The notes under the pieces are model-generated. The model worked only from the letters and a program-made list of their open reading frames with translations, was not told the DNA's origin and did not search any database. The position numbers were made by a program, and so were the translations under genes. A DNA stretch of 64,000 nt from contig CAWHTX010000014.1 of NCBI GenBank assembly GCA_963832355.1, positions 630,026 through 694,025 on the forward strand, in the 5' to 3' direction. Origin of the DNA: DATFVA01 sp963832355 (GTDB lineage: Bacteria > Bacteroidota > Ignavibacteria > Ignavibacteriales > Ignavibacteriaceae). Shown here piece by piece: positions 15,904 to 24,107 of this stretch (positions are counted from its first letter, which is position 1; each line of letters begins with the position of its first letter).

Positions 15904-17964
15904 ATGAAAATAAGATTCGCAATTTCAGGATATTTATTACTTCTTGCCGTACTCATCTTCCCTTCTCTTTCGCAGGCGCAGTATACTCCCGATGACCGCG
16001 CTCTTGCGGCTACAACGTTCACACGCAATTTCGATAAGGTTACATTAAAGGAATACCTTAGCTCTGATGACGACAGGAAAGTGATCGCCGGTCTGCTTAG
16101 TGCCGCCATATCTGAGGATACCAATTTTGTCCCTTCAATCACTAAGCTTCCCGTCGATAAGTATGCAAGAGAGATTTGTTTTGCACTGGGACAGTTAGGA
16201 CCCTGCACCCGCTCTGTTAACTTTCTCGGCAAAATCTTCTACAGCGACAGCACCGATCCCTTAGCCCGGTACTATTCTCTAATTGCGCTTGGTAAAACGG
16301 CCGACTCATCTTTTGCTTACCGCCTTATTGATGAATACAATTCGGCAGAGAGCAAAGCAGGGTTTAATGGCATATCTATGGCCCTCTTTTATTTGTCCTC
16401 GGAAGGCAAGGTTTCCGCGGATACAGTAAGACCTGTCCTTGAAAATGAGTTATACTCGTCATCATCCCGTCAGTTTGAAGCGGCATTTTGCCTTTACAGG
16501 ATAGGTCCCTCGGAAAGTGAAAAGGAACTGCTTGTAAAAGCCCTGGAAAGAATTCTGACCGGGAAAGAAATTAATTCTGTTACAGTTAAACCCGTACCGT
16601 ACCTGCTGGGCTGTCTGCGTAAGCTTCAGTACTTCCCGGATGATTTCCAGTTATTAAAGAGCCTGAGATCACTCAAAGATTATCCCTCGGAAGTTGAAGC
16701 AGTTAAGGCATCCGTATACTATAACTTTAAGACAAATGAAGAACTGGATCTCTATCTTGGTTATTTAAGTGATGAAAACAAAAACATCTCCCGGGAAGCT
16801 GCAGCAGCACTGAAAGATATTAAGCTATCCGGTGAATTACAGGAATATCTTTACCTGAAAATGAGCGAAATGCTGCACAAGGATACAGACCTGGAAAAGT
16901 ACACACAGGGTGAATTGTTCATCAGTTACCTCAGTCTTTTCCCAGAGAATTTTAACGATGTATTCGTGAAGTTTTTCAATGATAATATTTCAGCCGAATA
17001 CCGTTACAAAGTATGCGGATTATATCCTTCATCGGAGCAGGCATTAAGTATTTTGAGTGAAAATTACAGCGTTGAGTCACTCAATGGTAAACTTACAATA
17101 CTTGAAGCGATATTAAATTTTAATCAGACAAACCCCGATGCTTCCGCCACCCTGTTATCCGCTCTCAATTCGGATCAGGCCCCGCTTATATCTGTAACCG
17201 CAGACGGAGTTGATTCGGGTTTTGTAAGTGCCAACAAGGATGAACTTACAGAGATCGTAAGTAAACAAACTGTAAGCCATCTCAATGATCCTGATTTTAT
17301 CGAAGGGTTGATGTCGCTTGAGAACCTGGCCGGCAGAATTTCTGATTCTCTCAAGTCGGAAGTTATAAGTGTACTTTCAACCTCTGATCTGTATTCCGTT
17401 AAGAAATTTGTTGCGGGACTCAAAGGCGAATCTGTTCTTTCATTTTCCAAAGAGATCGATGATTTCGATAAATACTGGGATGAAGCATTCAAATACAGGC
17501 AGGCAGAAATTGTTACCGAAAAAGGATCGTTTACTATTTCGCTGCTTCCGGGTTACGCACCTGTTACCACAGGAAGTTTCTGTTACCTGGCAGAACAGAA
17601 TTTCTTTAAGGACATTCCCTTTCATCGTGTTGTTCCGGGATTTGTAATCCAGGGCGGCGATCCTACAGGCACAGGCTGGGGCGGTCCCGGTTACGAGATA
17701 GTATCAGAATTTTCTCCGTTTGAATACAACAAAGGTATGGTTGGGATGGCAAGCGCTGGAAAGGACACAGAAGGATCGCAGTGGTTTGTTACAACAGGAA
17801 GTTATCCTCACCTTAACGGACGATACACAATTTTTGGTGAAGTGTTGAAAGGAATGGATATAGTTGATAAAATTACACAGGATACAAAAATTGAACGTGT
17901 AAATCTTATCGCGGTAAGTGTTACAAAATCAGGATATTTTATGATGCACCTAACCGTTAGATAA
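15904..17964 (+). CDS. Secreted HEAT-repeat protein with C-terminal cyclophilin domain
   Basis: A 686-residue exported protein. A signal peptide (to about SLSQAQ) is followed by roughly 500 residues of helical HEAT-like repeats (EICFALGQLGPC, YYSLIALGKTAD, REAAAALKDI). The last 155 residues form a peptidyl-prolyl cis-trans isomerase: FHRVVPGFVIQGGDPTGTGW, GMVGMASAGKDTEGSQWFVT. The cyclophilin catalytic Arg (FHR) and Gln-Gly-Gly are intact. It probably assists folding of envelope or secreted proteins. It starts 17 bases after the acyltransferase gene and may be co-transcribed. It overlaps the 3' end of the convergent DUF4835 gene by 15 bases. Confidence 0.88.
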   Translation: MKIRFAISGYLLLLAVLIFPSLSQAQYTPDDRALAATTFTRNFDKVTLKEYLSSDDDRKVIAGLLSAAISEDTNFVPSITKLPVDKYAREICFALGQLGPCTRSVNFLGKIFYSDSTDPLARYYSLIALGKTADSSFAYRLIDEYNSAESKAGFNGISMALFYLSSEGKVSADTVRPVLENELYSSSSRQFEAAFCLYRIGPSESEKELLVKALERILTGKEINSVTVKPVPYLLGCLRKLQYFPDDFQLLKSLRSLKDYPSEVEAVKASVYYNFKTNEELDLYLGYLSDENKNISREAAAALKDIKLSGELQEYLYLKMSEMLHKDTDLEKYTQGELFISYLSLFPENFNDVFVKFFNDNISAEYRYKVCGLYPSSEQALSILSENYSVESLNGKLTILEAILNFNQTNPDASATLLSALNSDQAPLISVTADGVDSGFVSANKDELTEIVSKQTVSHLNDPDFIEGLMSLENLAGRISDSLKSEVISVLSTSDLYSVKKFVAGLKGESVLSFSKEIDDFDKYWDEAFKYRQAEIVTEKGSFTISLLPGYAPVTTGSFCYLAEQNFFKDIPFHRVVPGFVIQGGDPTGTGWGGPGYEIVSEFSPFEYNKGMVGMASAGKDTEGSQWFVTTGSYPHLNGRYTIFGEVLKGMDIVDKITQDTKIERVNLIAVSVTKSGYFMMHLTVR

Positions 17965-18831
17965 AACCTCATCATATTTGGCCAGGTGTGCAGGATCAAT
18001 CTTCTTTAATTTCTCAAAGATAGTTTTATCGGGATAGTCCTTTAGCCGGTCGATTATTTCACCGTACTTTGCGTCAAAGAATACCTTAACGAAAACCCCG
18101 TTAAGATCCATCTTCTTCTTCAGATTCCAGAGAGCATCAATCAGCTTCACCATATATTTCTGACCAACAGCCTTATTCTGCTCATAATAATCCAGTCCGT
18201 AATAATATTCGTAAATCGCCTCCCTGAAGGGCCGGTATTTTTCATTTAACAGGTCTTCAACCAGAGCTCTGCGGCTGTATGATGCGCTGTTCCTTTCCCA
18301 TCCTGTTTTGTAGCTGCTGTTTGCTCCGAGGTTCACAATATCATATGCATTGGAAAAATAAGGGGTTCCTCCGAGTTTATCCCAGCTGTCAGCATCAAAC
18401 CCCAGAATTATGTAGGCATAATAATTAAGCAGACCTGTTACAGGTTCAAAAACCGACTGGCGGCTGTAAAGCGGCTGTCCCCTTACATACTCAAAGCTCC
18501 ATGAATTATCGTTTATACTGAGCATAAGGGATTTTCTATCTGACTTAAGGATTTCCCGCTGACTTGTAACAACAATCTGGGCCTGGTAGTGCGTTTCATC
18601 GGCGGCCGATGTAACAAAAATACTTAATGCGCAATTGATCTTTGGATATTCCCAGTTCTGATCGGTGAACCTGGTCTGGTTCATGTAAGTTTCTATTGAA
18701 GAAGCAAAATCGTTCAGCAGGTCTCTGCTCTCCTGCGGTATACTTTCGGTGTTTACGGTAACAATGCAGTTCAATTCCTGGGAAAAAAGCAGGGAGGTGA
18801 ATCCAAACAGCAGAATCAGTATTTTTTTCAT
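17950..18831 (-). CDS. DUF4835 family (PorD-like) periplasmic protein
   Basis: A 293-residue exported protein with a signal peptide ending around LLFSQ, then ELNCIVTVNTESIP, the characteristic start of the DUF4835 family. Later SFEYVRGQPLYSRQSVFEPV and YYAYIILGFDADSW, the most conserved family segments, are present. The family is restricted to Bacteroidota and relatives and is linked in current annotation to the type IX secretion system as PorD; that assignment is from memory of the family, not visible in the sequence. A T9SS role is consistent with the PorV-like gene that starts divergently 96 bases away. Confidence 0.82.
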   Translation of the reverse strand: MKKILILLFGFTSLLFSQELNCIVTVNTESIPQESRDLLNDFASSIETYMNQTRFTDQNWEYPKINCALSIFVTSAADETHYQAQIVVTSQREILKSDRKSLMLSINDNSWSFEYVRGQPLYSRQSVFEPVTGLLNYYAYIILGFDADSWDKLGGTPYFSNAYDIVNLGANSSYKTGWERNSASYSRRALVEDLLNEKYRPFREAIYEYYYGLDYYEQNKAVGQKYMVKLIDALWNLKKKMDLNGVFVKVFFDAKYGEIIDRLKDYPDKTIFEKLKKIDPAHLAKYDEVLSNG

Positions 18832-18927
18832 TGGGACCCGTTTTTTTCTTAAATAAATGTTAATTTAATATATAAAAATCGAAATTATCAAACAATAAAA
18901 GTTGACTATTCGGGGACCTCAAGGGAG

Positions 18928-19785
18928 ATGCCTAAACTTTTACTGATCTTTTTAATAATAGTTCCTTTTGCTATAAACACTTACCCCCAGTATAATCCGG
19001 GGGCAAAGCAGGCTGCGCTTGCATATTCGGATGCGGCTCAGGCAAATGATGTATTCTCATTGTTTAATAACCCCGCCGGATTAGCACAGATGAACTGGAG
19101 GGAAATCGGGATATATTACTCCCCCGCGCCATTCGGTTTCTCTGAACTTGCAAACGGATTTATTGCATACAATGAGCCGTTTTCTTTTGGTTCGATAGCG
19201 GCCGGGGCAATGACTTACGGGTTTGAACTTTACAGGGAGAACCGGGTAACAGCGGGTTTCTCCTACAATTATGAGAACCGGTTCTTTGCGGGCGTTTCTC
19301 TTAATTATCATTCGGTGTCTATAAAAAATTATGGTAATGACGGGTGTTTTTATATAGACCTGGGGGGACTCCTTTACCTCACCGATCATTTAAGATGGGG
19401 GTTTAGTGTTCATAATGTCAATCACGCAACTTACGGAGGTTATGAAGATCAGGTACCCTTCATATTTAATTCCGGTGCAAGCTATGACATTACAGATGAA
19501 TTTACTCTTAACGCAGCAGTCGAAAAGGATATCCGTTATAATGCCAGTCTTATGATAGGAATAGACTATGACATTATTAAATATTTCTCAATAAGAACGG
19601 GATTCTCAAATGAACCATCCAGGTATACCGCAGGAATAGGCATTCACTACCGGTTTATAAATCTTGATTATGCGGTCTTTACACACACAGATCTTGGAAT
19701 AACGCACCAGGCAGGAATAATTGTCTGTTTTGGTATGGCTGATTCCCGTAAAAAAATGATAAGAGAATTTCTCGGGATAAAATAA
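18928..19785 (+). CDS. PorV/PorQ-like outer-membrane beta-barrel protein
   Basis: A 285-residue exported protein with a signal peptide. YSDAAQANDVFSLFNNPAGLAQ near the mature N-terminus is the PorV/PorQ (UPF0164) signature, followed by alternating beta-strand sequence. The chain ends in a soluble tail, MIREFLGIK. PorV and PorQ shuttle or anchor T9SS cargo at the outer membrane. An AAGGGAG site precedes the ATG. The following HhH-barrel gene starts 5 bases after the stop, so both are likely translated from one mRNA. Confidence 0.8.
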   Translation: MPKLLLIFLIIVPFAINTYPQYNPGAKQAALAYSDAAQANDVFSLFNNPAGLAQMNWREIGIYYSPAPFGFSELANGFIAYNEPFSFGSIAAGAMTYGFELYRENRVTAGFSYNYENRFFAGVSLNYHSVSIKNYGNDGCFYIDLGGLLYLTDHLRWGFSVHNVNHATYGGYEDQVPFIFNSGASYDITDEFTLNAAVEKDIRYNASLMIGIDYDIIKYFSIRTGFSNEPSRYTAGIGIHYRFINLDYAVFTHTDLGITHQAGIIVCFGMADSRKKMIREFLGIK

Positions 19786-19790
19786 AAGGG

Positions 19791-21776
19791 ATGATAAATA
19801 AGCTTACTCTCATTCTTGTGCTTCTGTATTTTAACTGTCCCGCTCAAAGCGATTCAGTCCTGCTGAATATCAACCAGGCAATCGAAGACCTCCTTGAGGA
19901 ACCGGAAGAGGAAAATGATGACACAGAACTGTATGAACTGATTGCGTATTATGTTGAACATCCTGTCGATATAAACAAGGCTTCAGTTCCCGACCTGGTT
20001 AAGGTTCCCTTCCTTGATCCCGAAGCGGCAAAACTGATAGTTGCACACAGAGACAGGTACGGCACCTACTTTTCTGCAAACGAGCTTTATTCAATTGAAG
20101 GTCTTCCCGAAGGACTTACGGAAAAACTCCTGCCATTTTTATCGGTCGGTCTAACAGAAGATGAGGAAGATAAAAAACCCGAAGAACAGCACCTGCCTCT
20201 GAAAGTATATCTCAGGAATAGAGTAACAGAAGATCTCCAGGTAAGGAGAGGCTTTAAAGACAGCAGTTTTGAAGGTTCTCCATTAAAAATGTACAACAGG
20301 TTTACTTTAGAATATGACAGGTCACTCCGGGCAGGAATATTAACAGAGAAAGACGCGGGAGAAAGATCATACTCGGATTTCATATCCGGATATGTCAACC
20401 TGACCGATATGTACGGTTTTAAAGCCATAATACTGGGCGACTATCATATTAAATTCGGCCAGGGACTTGCATTATGCAATTCTTACGGTGTGTCAAAAGG
20501 ATCTGATGTTGTCTTTTCAAGTAAGAAATCAGCATCTGCAATTAAACCTTCAACCTCTGCTGCCGAAAACAATTTCTTCCGCGGAGCAGCGTTCCGGTTT
20601 AGTCGGGAGCACGTTGAGATAACAGGATTTTATTCGGGGAACAGACTGGATGCTCTTATAGATTCTGCGGGGATGATCTCGTCCATTTCAAAAGACGGCC
20701 TGCACCGGACTTTCAGCGAATCCCGGAAACGACAGTCTGTTATGGAAAAAGCAGGCGGGGTAATGCTGGGATATTCCTTATCCTCAATGCTGGAGACAGG
20801 CGTGCTTTATTACCATACAAGCATCGATCATTCATTTATACCTTCTAAAACATATGATATAAAAGGGAATAACTTTAATTATTACAGTGGTTACTTCGAT
20901 TTATTTCTGAATAGGTTTAATATATATGGAGAACTTGCTTTCAACGGCAGATCAGAGCCTGCATACATAACCGGATTCATTCTCACACCTTCTCCGGAAT
21001 TCAGCTATTCACTGCTTATCCGTAATTATCCGCTAGATTTCAACTCTATACATGGCAGTGTCTTTGGTAAAAGGGCGGGAGCACGCAACAACGAATTCGG
21101 TATCTATAATGGATTCCGCTGGAGAACTTCGATCGGTGTACTTAATCTCTATTTTGATCAATTCAAATACCCGTATGCCGCATATGGTGATCCCCTCCCT
21201 TCCGAAGGAAATGAATTTATGCTTCGTTTTACATCCCGGATCTTTAAGAATTGTGAAGCAGGGATAAGATACAGGTTAGGAAACAAAGAAACTGCTGTTA
21301 TAATAGACAATGAAGAGAGAATGGCAAAGAGACATAAACAATCACTCCGTCTTGAGTATTCATACACCGTCACCTCCCGGTTAAGACTGAAAACCCGGTT
21401 TGAGTACAATTTTATACTCCTTAAAGATCCTCTTTCCCGCGAGGAGGGTTTTCTTTTTTATGAAGATATCAGGTATATGCCGCTGGATGGATTATTACTT
21501 TACGGGAGACTGATCTTCTACACAACAGACTCATTCAACTCGGCTATTTACGAATATGAAAATGACCTGGCAGGTATATTAAGCAGCAGGGGTTTATACG
21601 GAGAGGGAGCAAGATATTACATTGCAGTAAGGTATAACGTTTTCGGCAAAGTATTTCTCTCTCTTAAGTACGCGGAGACATTTAAGCCGAAGGAAAGGTC
21701 ATTAGGATCAGGGTATCAGCAGATTGAAGGAAGTATTGATAACAGGGTTGGTCTTCAGGCCGACATCAATTTTTAA
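19791..21776 (+). CDS. Outer-membrane barrel protein with N-terminal helix-hairpin-helix domain
   Basis: A 661-residue exported protein. After the signal peptide, residues about 60-120 form two helix-hairpin-helix motifs like those of ComEA (VDINKASVPDLVKVPFLD, then FSANELYSIEGLPE). The remaining 500 residues are beta-strand rich and end in DINF with a terminal Phe, as expected of an outer-membrane barrel. HhH motifs usually bind DNA, but this periplasm-facing version is common in Bacteroidota with unknown function. It forms a unit with the PorV/PorQ-like gene. Its last 11 bases overlap the convergent cyclase gene. Confidence 0.78.
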   Translation: MINKLTLILVLLYFNCPAQSDSVLLNINQAIEDLLEEPEEENDDTELYELIAYYVEHPVDINKASVPDLVKVPFLDPEAAKLIVAHRDRYGTYFSANELYSIEGLPEGLTEKLLPFLSVGLTEDEEDKKPEEQHLPLKVYLRNRVTEDLQVRRGFKDSSFEGSPLKMYNRFTLEYDRSLRAGILTEKDAGERSYSDFISGYVNLTDMYGFKAIILGDYHIKFGQGLALCNSYGVSKGSDVVFSSKKSASAIKPSTSAAENNFFRGAAFRFSREHVEITGFYSGNRLDALIDSAGMISSISKDGLHRTFSESRKRQSVMEKAGGVMLGYSLSSMLETGVLYYHTSIDHSFIPSKTYDIKGNNFNYYSGYFDLFLNRFNIYGELAFNGRSEPAYITGFILTPSPEFSYSLLIRNYPLDFNSIHGSVFGKRAGARNNEFGIYNGFRWRTSIGVLNLYFDQFKYPYAAYGDPLPSEGNEFMLRFTSRIFKNCEAGIRYRLGNKETAVIIDNEERMAKRHKQSLRLEYSYTVTSRLRLKTRFEYNFILLKDPLSREEGFLFYEDIRYMPLDGLLLYGRLIFYTTDSFNSAIYEYENDLAGILSSRGLYGEGARYYIAVRYNVFGKVFLSLKYAETFKPKERSLGSGYQQIEGSIDNRVGLQADINF

Positions 21777-22827
21777 TATCGACAGAACCGTTCACAAAAT
21801 ACATATCTGTCTCCCCTTTCCCTTTTACTTTAAGTCTGCCCCTGTACACGCATTCAAACTTATCCTTTATCAGCTCATAGGTGTCGCCTGAAATATTTAT
21901 TTTATGAGGTTCACAACCGCTGGTCATTCTGCTTGCAATATTAACCGTGTCTCCCCAGACATCAAAAGTAAACTTCCGCATTCCAACAATCCCGGCCACA
22001 ACAGGACCCGTATGAATTCCGGCTTTCATCTCCAGCTTGATCTCTTTATTCCTGTTACGTTCAAGGATATAGTCCCTCATTTCAATGGCGGCACGAAGGA
22101 TGCTTTCAGCGTGATTTTCCATTTTCTGCGGAACCCCGGCTGCGATCATATAAGAATCACCAATAGTCTTAAGTTTTTCAAGCTTATGCTTCTGCACAAT
22201 TTCATCAAAGTTATCAAAAACTTCATTCAACTCTTTAAGCAGGAGATCAGGTTCCACCCTTGAAGTAATCAGATCAAATCCCGAAAATTCAGTAAAAAGA
22301 ATTGATACTTCTTCATAAAACTTCGGACTCACCGTGCCCTTTGTTTTAATCTCCTGGACGATTTCTTCAGGAAGGATATTCTTCAGTAAACTATCAGTTC
22401 TTTTCTTTTCTTCTTCAAGCTGCTCTGTTTTTATCTGCAGTTCTTTCTCCACCTTATACTTATAGAGAGCCATTTCAACAGCTGAATGAAGCGATTTATC
22501 GTCATAAGGCTTAAGGATATACCCGTATGAGTTAGCCGTTTTCGCTTTCTCGAGAGTTGCCGCATCAGTGAGAGCGGTTAAAAAAACAACAGGTATAGAA
22601 TACTTTTCTGATATGACGGATGCCGCCTCAATTCCCGTCATCTCTCCTTCAAGCATTATATCCATCATGACCATATCCGGCCTGCGACCTTCGAGAAGAT
22701 TCAGTACCTCTTTACCCGAAGAAGCGATGCCGCTTATGCCATATCCCAGTCTGCGCAAAGTATTGGAAATGTCCAATGCAATGATCTTTTCATCTTCTGC
22801 AATAAGGATATTAGTTGTTTTAGACAT
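21766..22827 (-). CDS. Receiver domain fused to class III nucleotidyl cyclase (C2-like half)
   Basis: 353 residues: a receiver domain (E11 D12, phosphoacceptor D56, T84, K106 all present), a coiled linker, then a class III adenylate/guanylate cyclase domain from about residue 170. The first metal-binding aspartate is replaced by glutamate (LFTEFSGF, E180). The second (KTIGD, D224), the adenine-selecting D289 of FDVWG and the transition-state N296 and R300 of TVNIASRM are intact. It resembles the catalytic-residue-donating partner of a heterodimer. It starts 3 bases after the stop of a sister gene that has the opposite pattern of losses. Product is probably cAMP (K220/D289 type). Confidence 0.88.
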   Translation of the reverse strand: MSKTTNILIAEDEKIIALDISNTLRRLGYGISGIASSGKEVLNLLEGRRPDMVMMDIMLEGEMTGIEAASVISEKYSIPVVFLTALTDAATLEKAKTANSYGYILKPYDDKSLHSAVEMALYKYKVEKELQIKTEQLEEEKKRTDSLLKNILPEEIVQEIKTKGTVSPKFYEEVSILFTEFSGFDLITSRVEPDLLLKELNEVFDNFDEIVQKHKLEKLKTIGDSYMIAAGVPQKMENHAESILRAAIEMRDYILERNRNKEIKLEMKAGIHTGPVVAGIVGMRKFTFDVWGDTVNIASRMTSGCEPHKINISGDTYELIKDKFECVYRGRLKVKGKGETDMYFVNGSVDIKN

Positions 22828-22830
22828 AAT

Positions 22831-23886
22831 TCAGGAAAGTACCTTATTCTTGCTTACAAAGTAAGAAGTTATTATATCAACACCTGTATTGATGCTTTTA
22901 CTTTCATTAAACGAATAACCATTTTGAAGAAGCTCCTTTGCCGGCATAGAAATATTGATTTTACCCGGCTGCCCATACCTTTCAAGATACTTTGCAATAG
23001 TTACGGTCTTGCCCCATACATCGTAAGTATACTTAAGCTTACCAACTATCCCTGCAATCACCTCACCGGAATGTATACCCACACGCATGTTCCATTTATT
23101 GGACGAATATTTATTCCTGTTAGAAAGGTAATCCAGCATATCAAAAGCGCAGGACACGGCCTTCTCCGCATGATCCTGCCGTTCTTTAGGCAGACCGCTT
23201 GCGATCATGTATGAATCCCCTATCGTCTTTAATTTCTCAAGCTGATACTTCTCAATTATCATATCAAAGTTCATAAATACTTCATTCAGTTCTGTTACAA
23301 GCTCGCCGGGTTTCATCTTTCCGGCAATTGAAGTAAAGTTCTCAAAATCCGTAAAAATAATCGTTACATTTTTATAAAGCTTAGGATTAACTGACCCATT
23401 TCTTTTAAATTCATCAACTATCTCAGAAGGCAGGATATCCCGGAGCAGCTTTTCCGACTTTATCCTTTCATCTTCAAGTTCCCTTGTTCTTTCCCGAAGT
23501 CTCCGTCCGATCTCGAACTTATATAACCCCATTTCTATGGAGGTCCTGAGCATATCCTCATCAAAAGGCTTAATCAGGTATCCTGAAGGTTCTGTATACT
23601 TGGCTTCCCGAAGGGTATTGTCGTCTGCAAGGGCGGTCAGATATATTATAGGTATTTCCCTGCTTTTGTTAATTTCTTTGGAAACATCAATGCCGGAAAG
23701 CTCTCCTTCAAGGTTGATATCCATCAGGATGAGGTCGGGTTTAAATGACAAATATTGTTCAAGCAGCTCTTCCCCGGATCTTACGGAGCCGACCACCTGG
23801 TAACCGAGCTTTGTTAAAGTTTTTTCAATATCCTTCGCAATAATATTTTCATCTTCTGCTATCAGAATTCTGGGGATACTGTTCAT
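22831..23886 (-). CDS. Receiver domain fused to class III cyclase (C1-like half, no N/R pair)
   Basis: 351 residues, clearly a duplicate of the downstream neighbour with collinear residue numbering. The receiver keeps D12, D56, T84 and K106. In the cyclase domain both metal aspartates are present (FTDFENFT, D180; KTIGD, D224), but the transition-state Asn and Arg are gone: WGKTVTIAKYLE has T296 and Y300. A homodimer should therefore be inactive, whereas a heterodimer with the neighbour would rebuild one complete active site, as mammalian C1/C2 domains do. It is the first gene of the pair, and the hybrid histidine kinase starts divergently about 220 bases away. Confidence 0.88.
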   Translation of the reverse strand: MNSIPRILIAEDENIIAKDIEKTLTKLGYQVVGSVRSGEELLEQYLSFKPDLILMDINLEGELSGIDVSKEINKSREIPIIYLTALADDNTLREAKYTEPSGYLIKPFDEDMLRTSIEMGLYKFEIGRRLRERTRELEDERIKSEKLLRDILPSEIVDEFKRNGSVNPKLYKNVTIIFTDFENFTSIAGKMKPGELVTELNEVFMNFDMIIEKYQLEKLKTIGDSYMIASGLPKERQDHAEKAVSCAFDMLDYLSNRNKYSSNKWNMRVGIHSGEVIAGIVGKLKYTYDVWGKTVTIAKYLERYGQPGKINISMPAKELLQNGYSFNESKSINTGVDIITSYFVSKNKVLS

Positions 23887-24107
23887 TTACTTTGATAAGG
23901 AATGTATATTAAATTTTGAATAAATGTAATCAAATTTCTTAAAACTGACAACGTTCTATGATTTCTAACCACGCCGCCAGACAAATAATATTAGGAGAAT
24001 ACTTGTAATAAAGATGTTAATTCTTAACTTTCAAATAACAATGTTCTTTTTTATCTTTAACGTTGAGATAATTGGAACAGGGAACATAAACAAACACTCT
24101 GGCATTA

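Noticed and set aside
15771..16232. Antisense 153-codon ORF
   Set aside because: Shadow of the cyclophilin gene; serine/arginine-rich out-of-frame composition.
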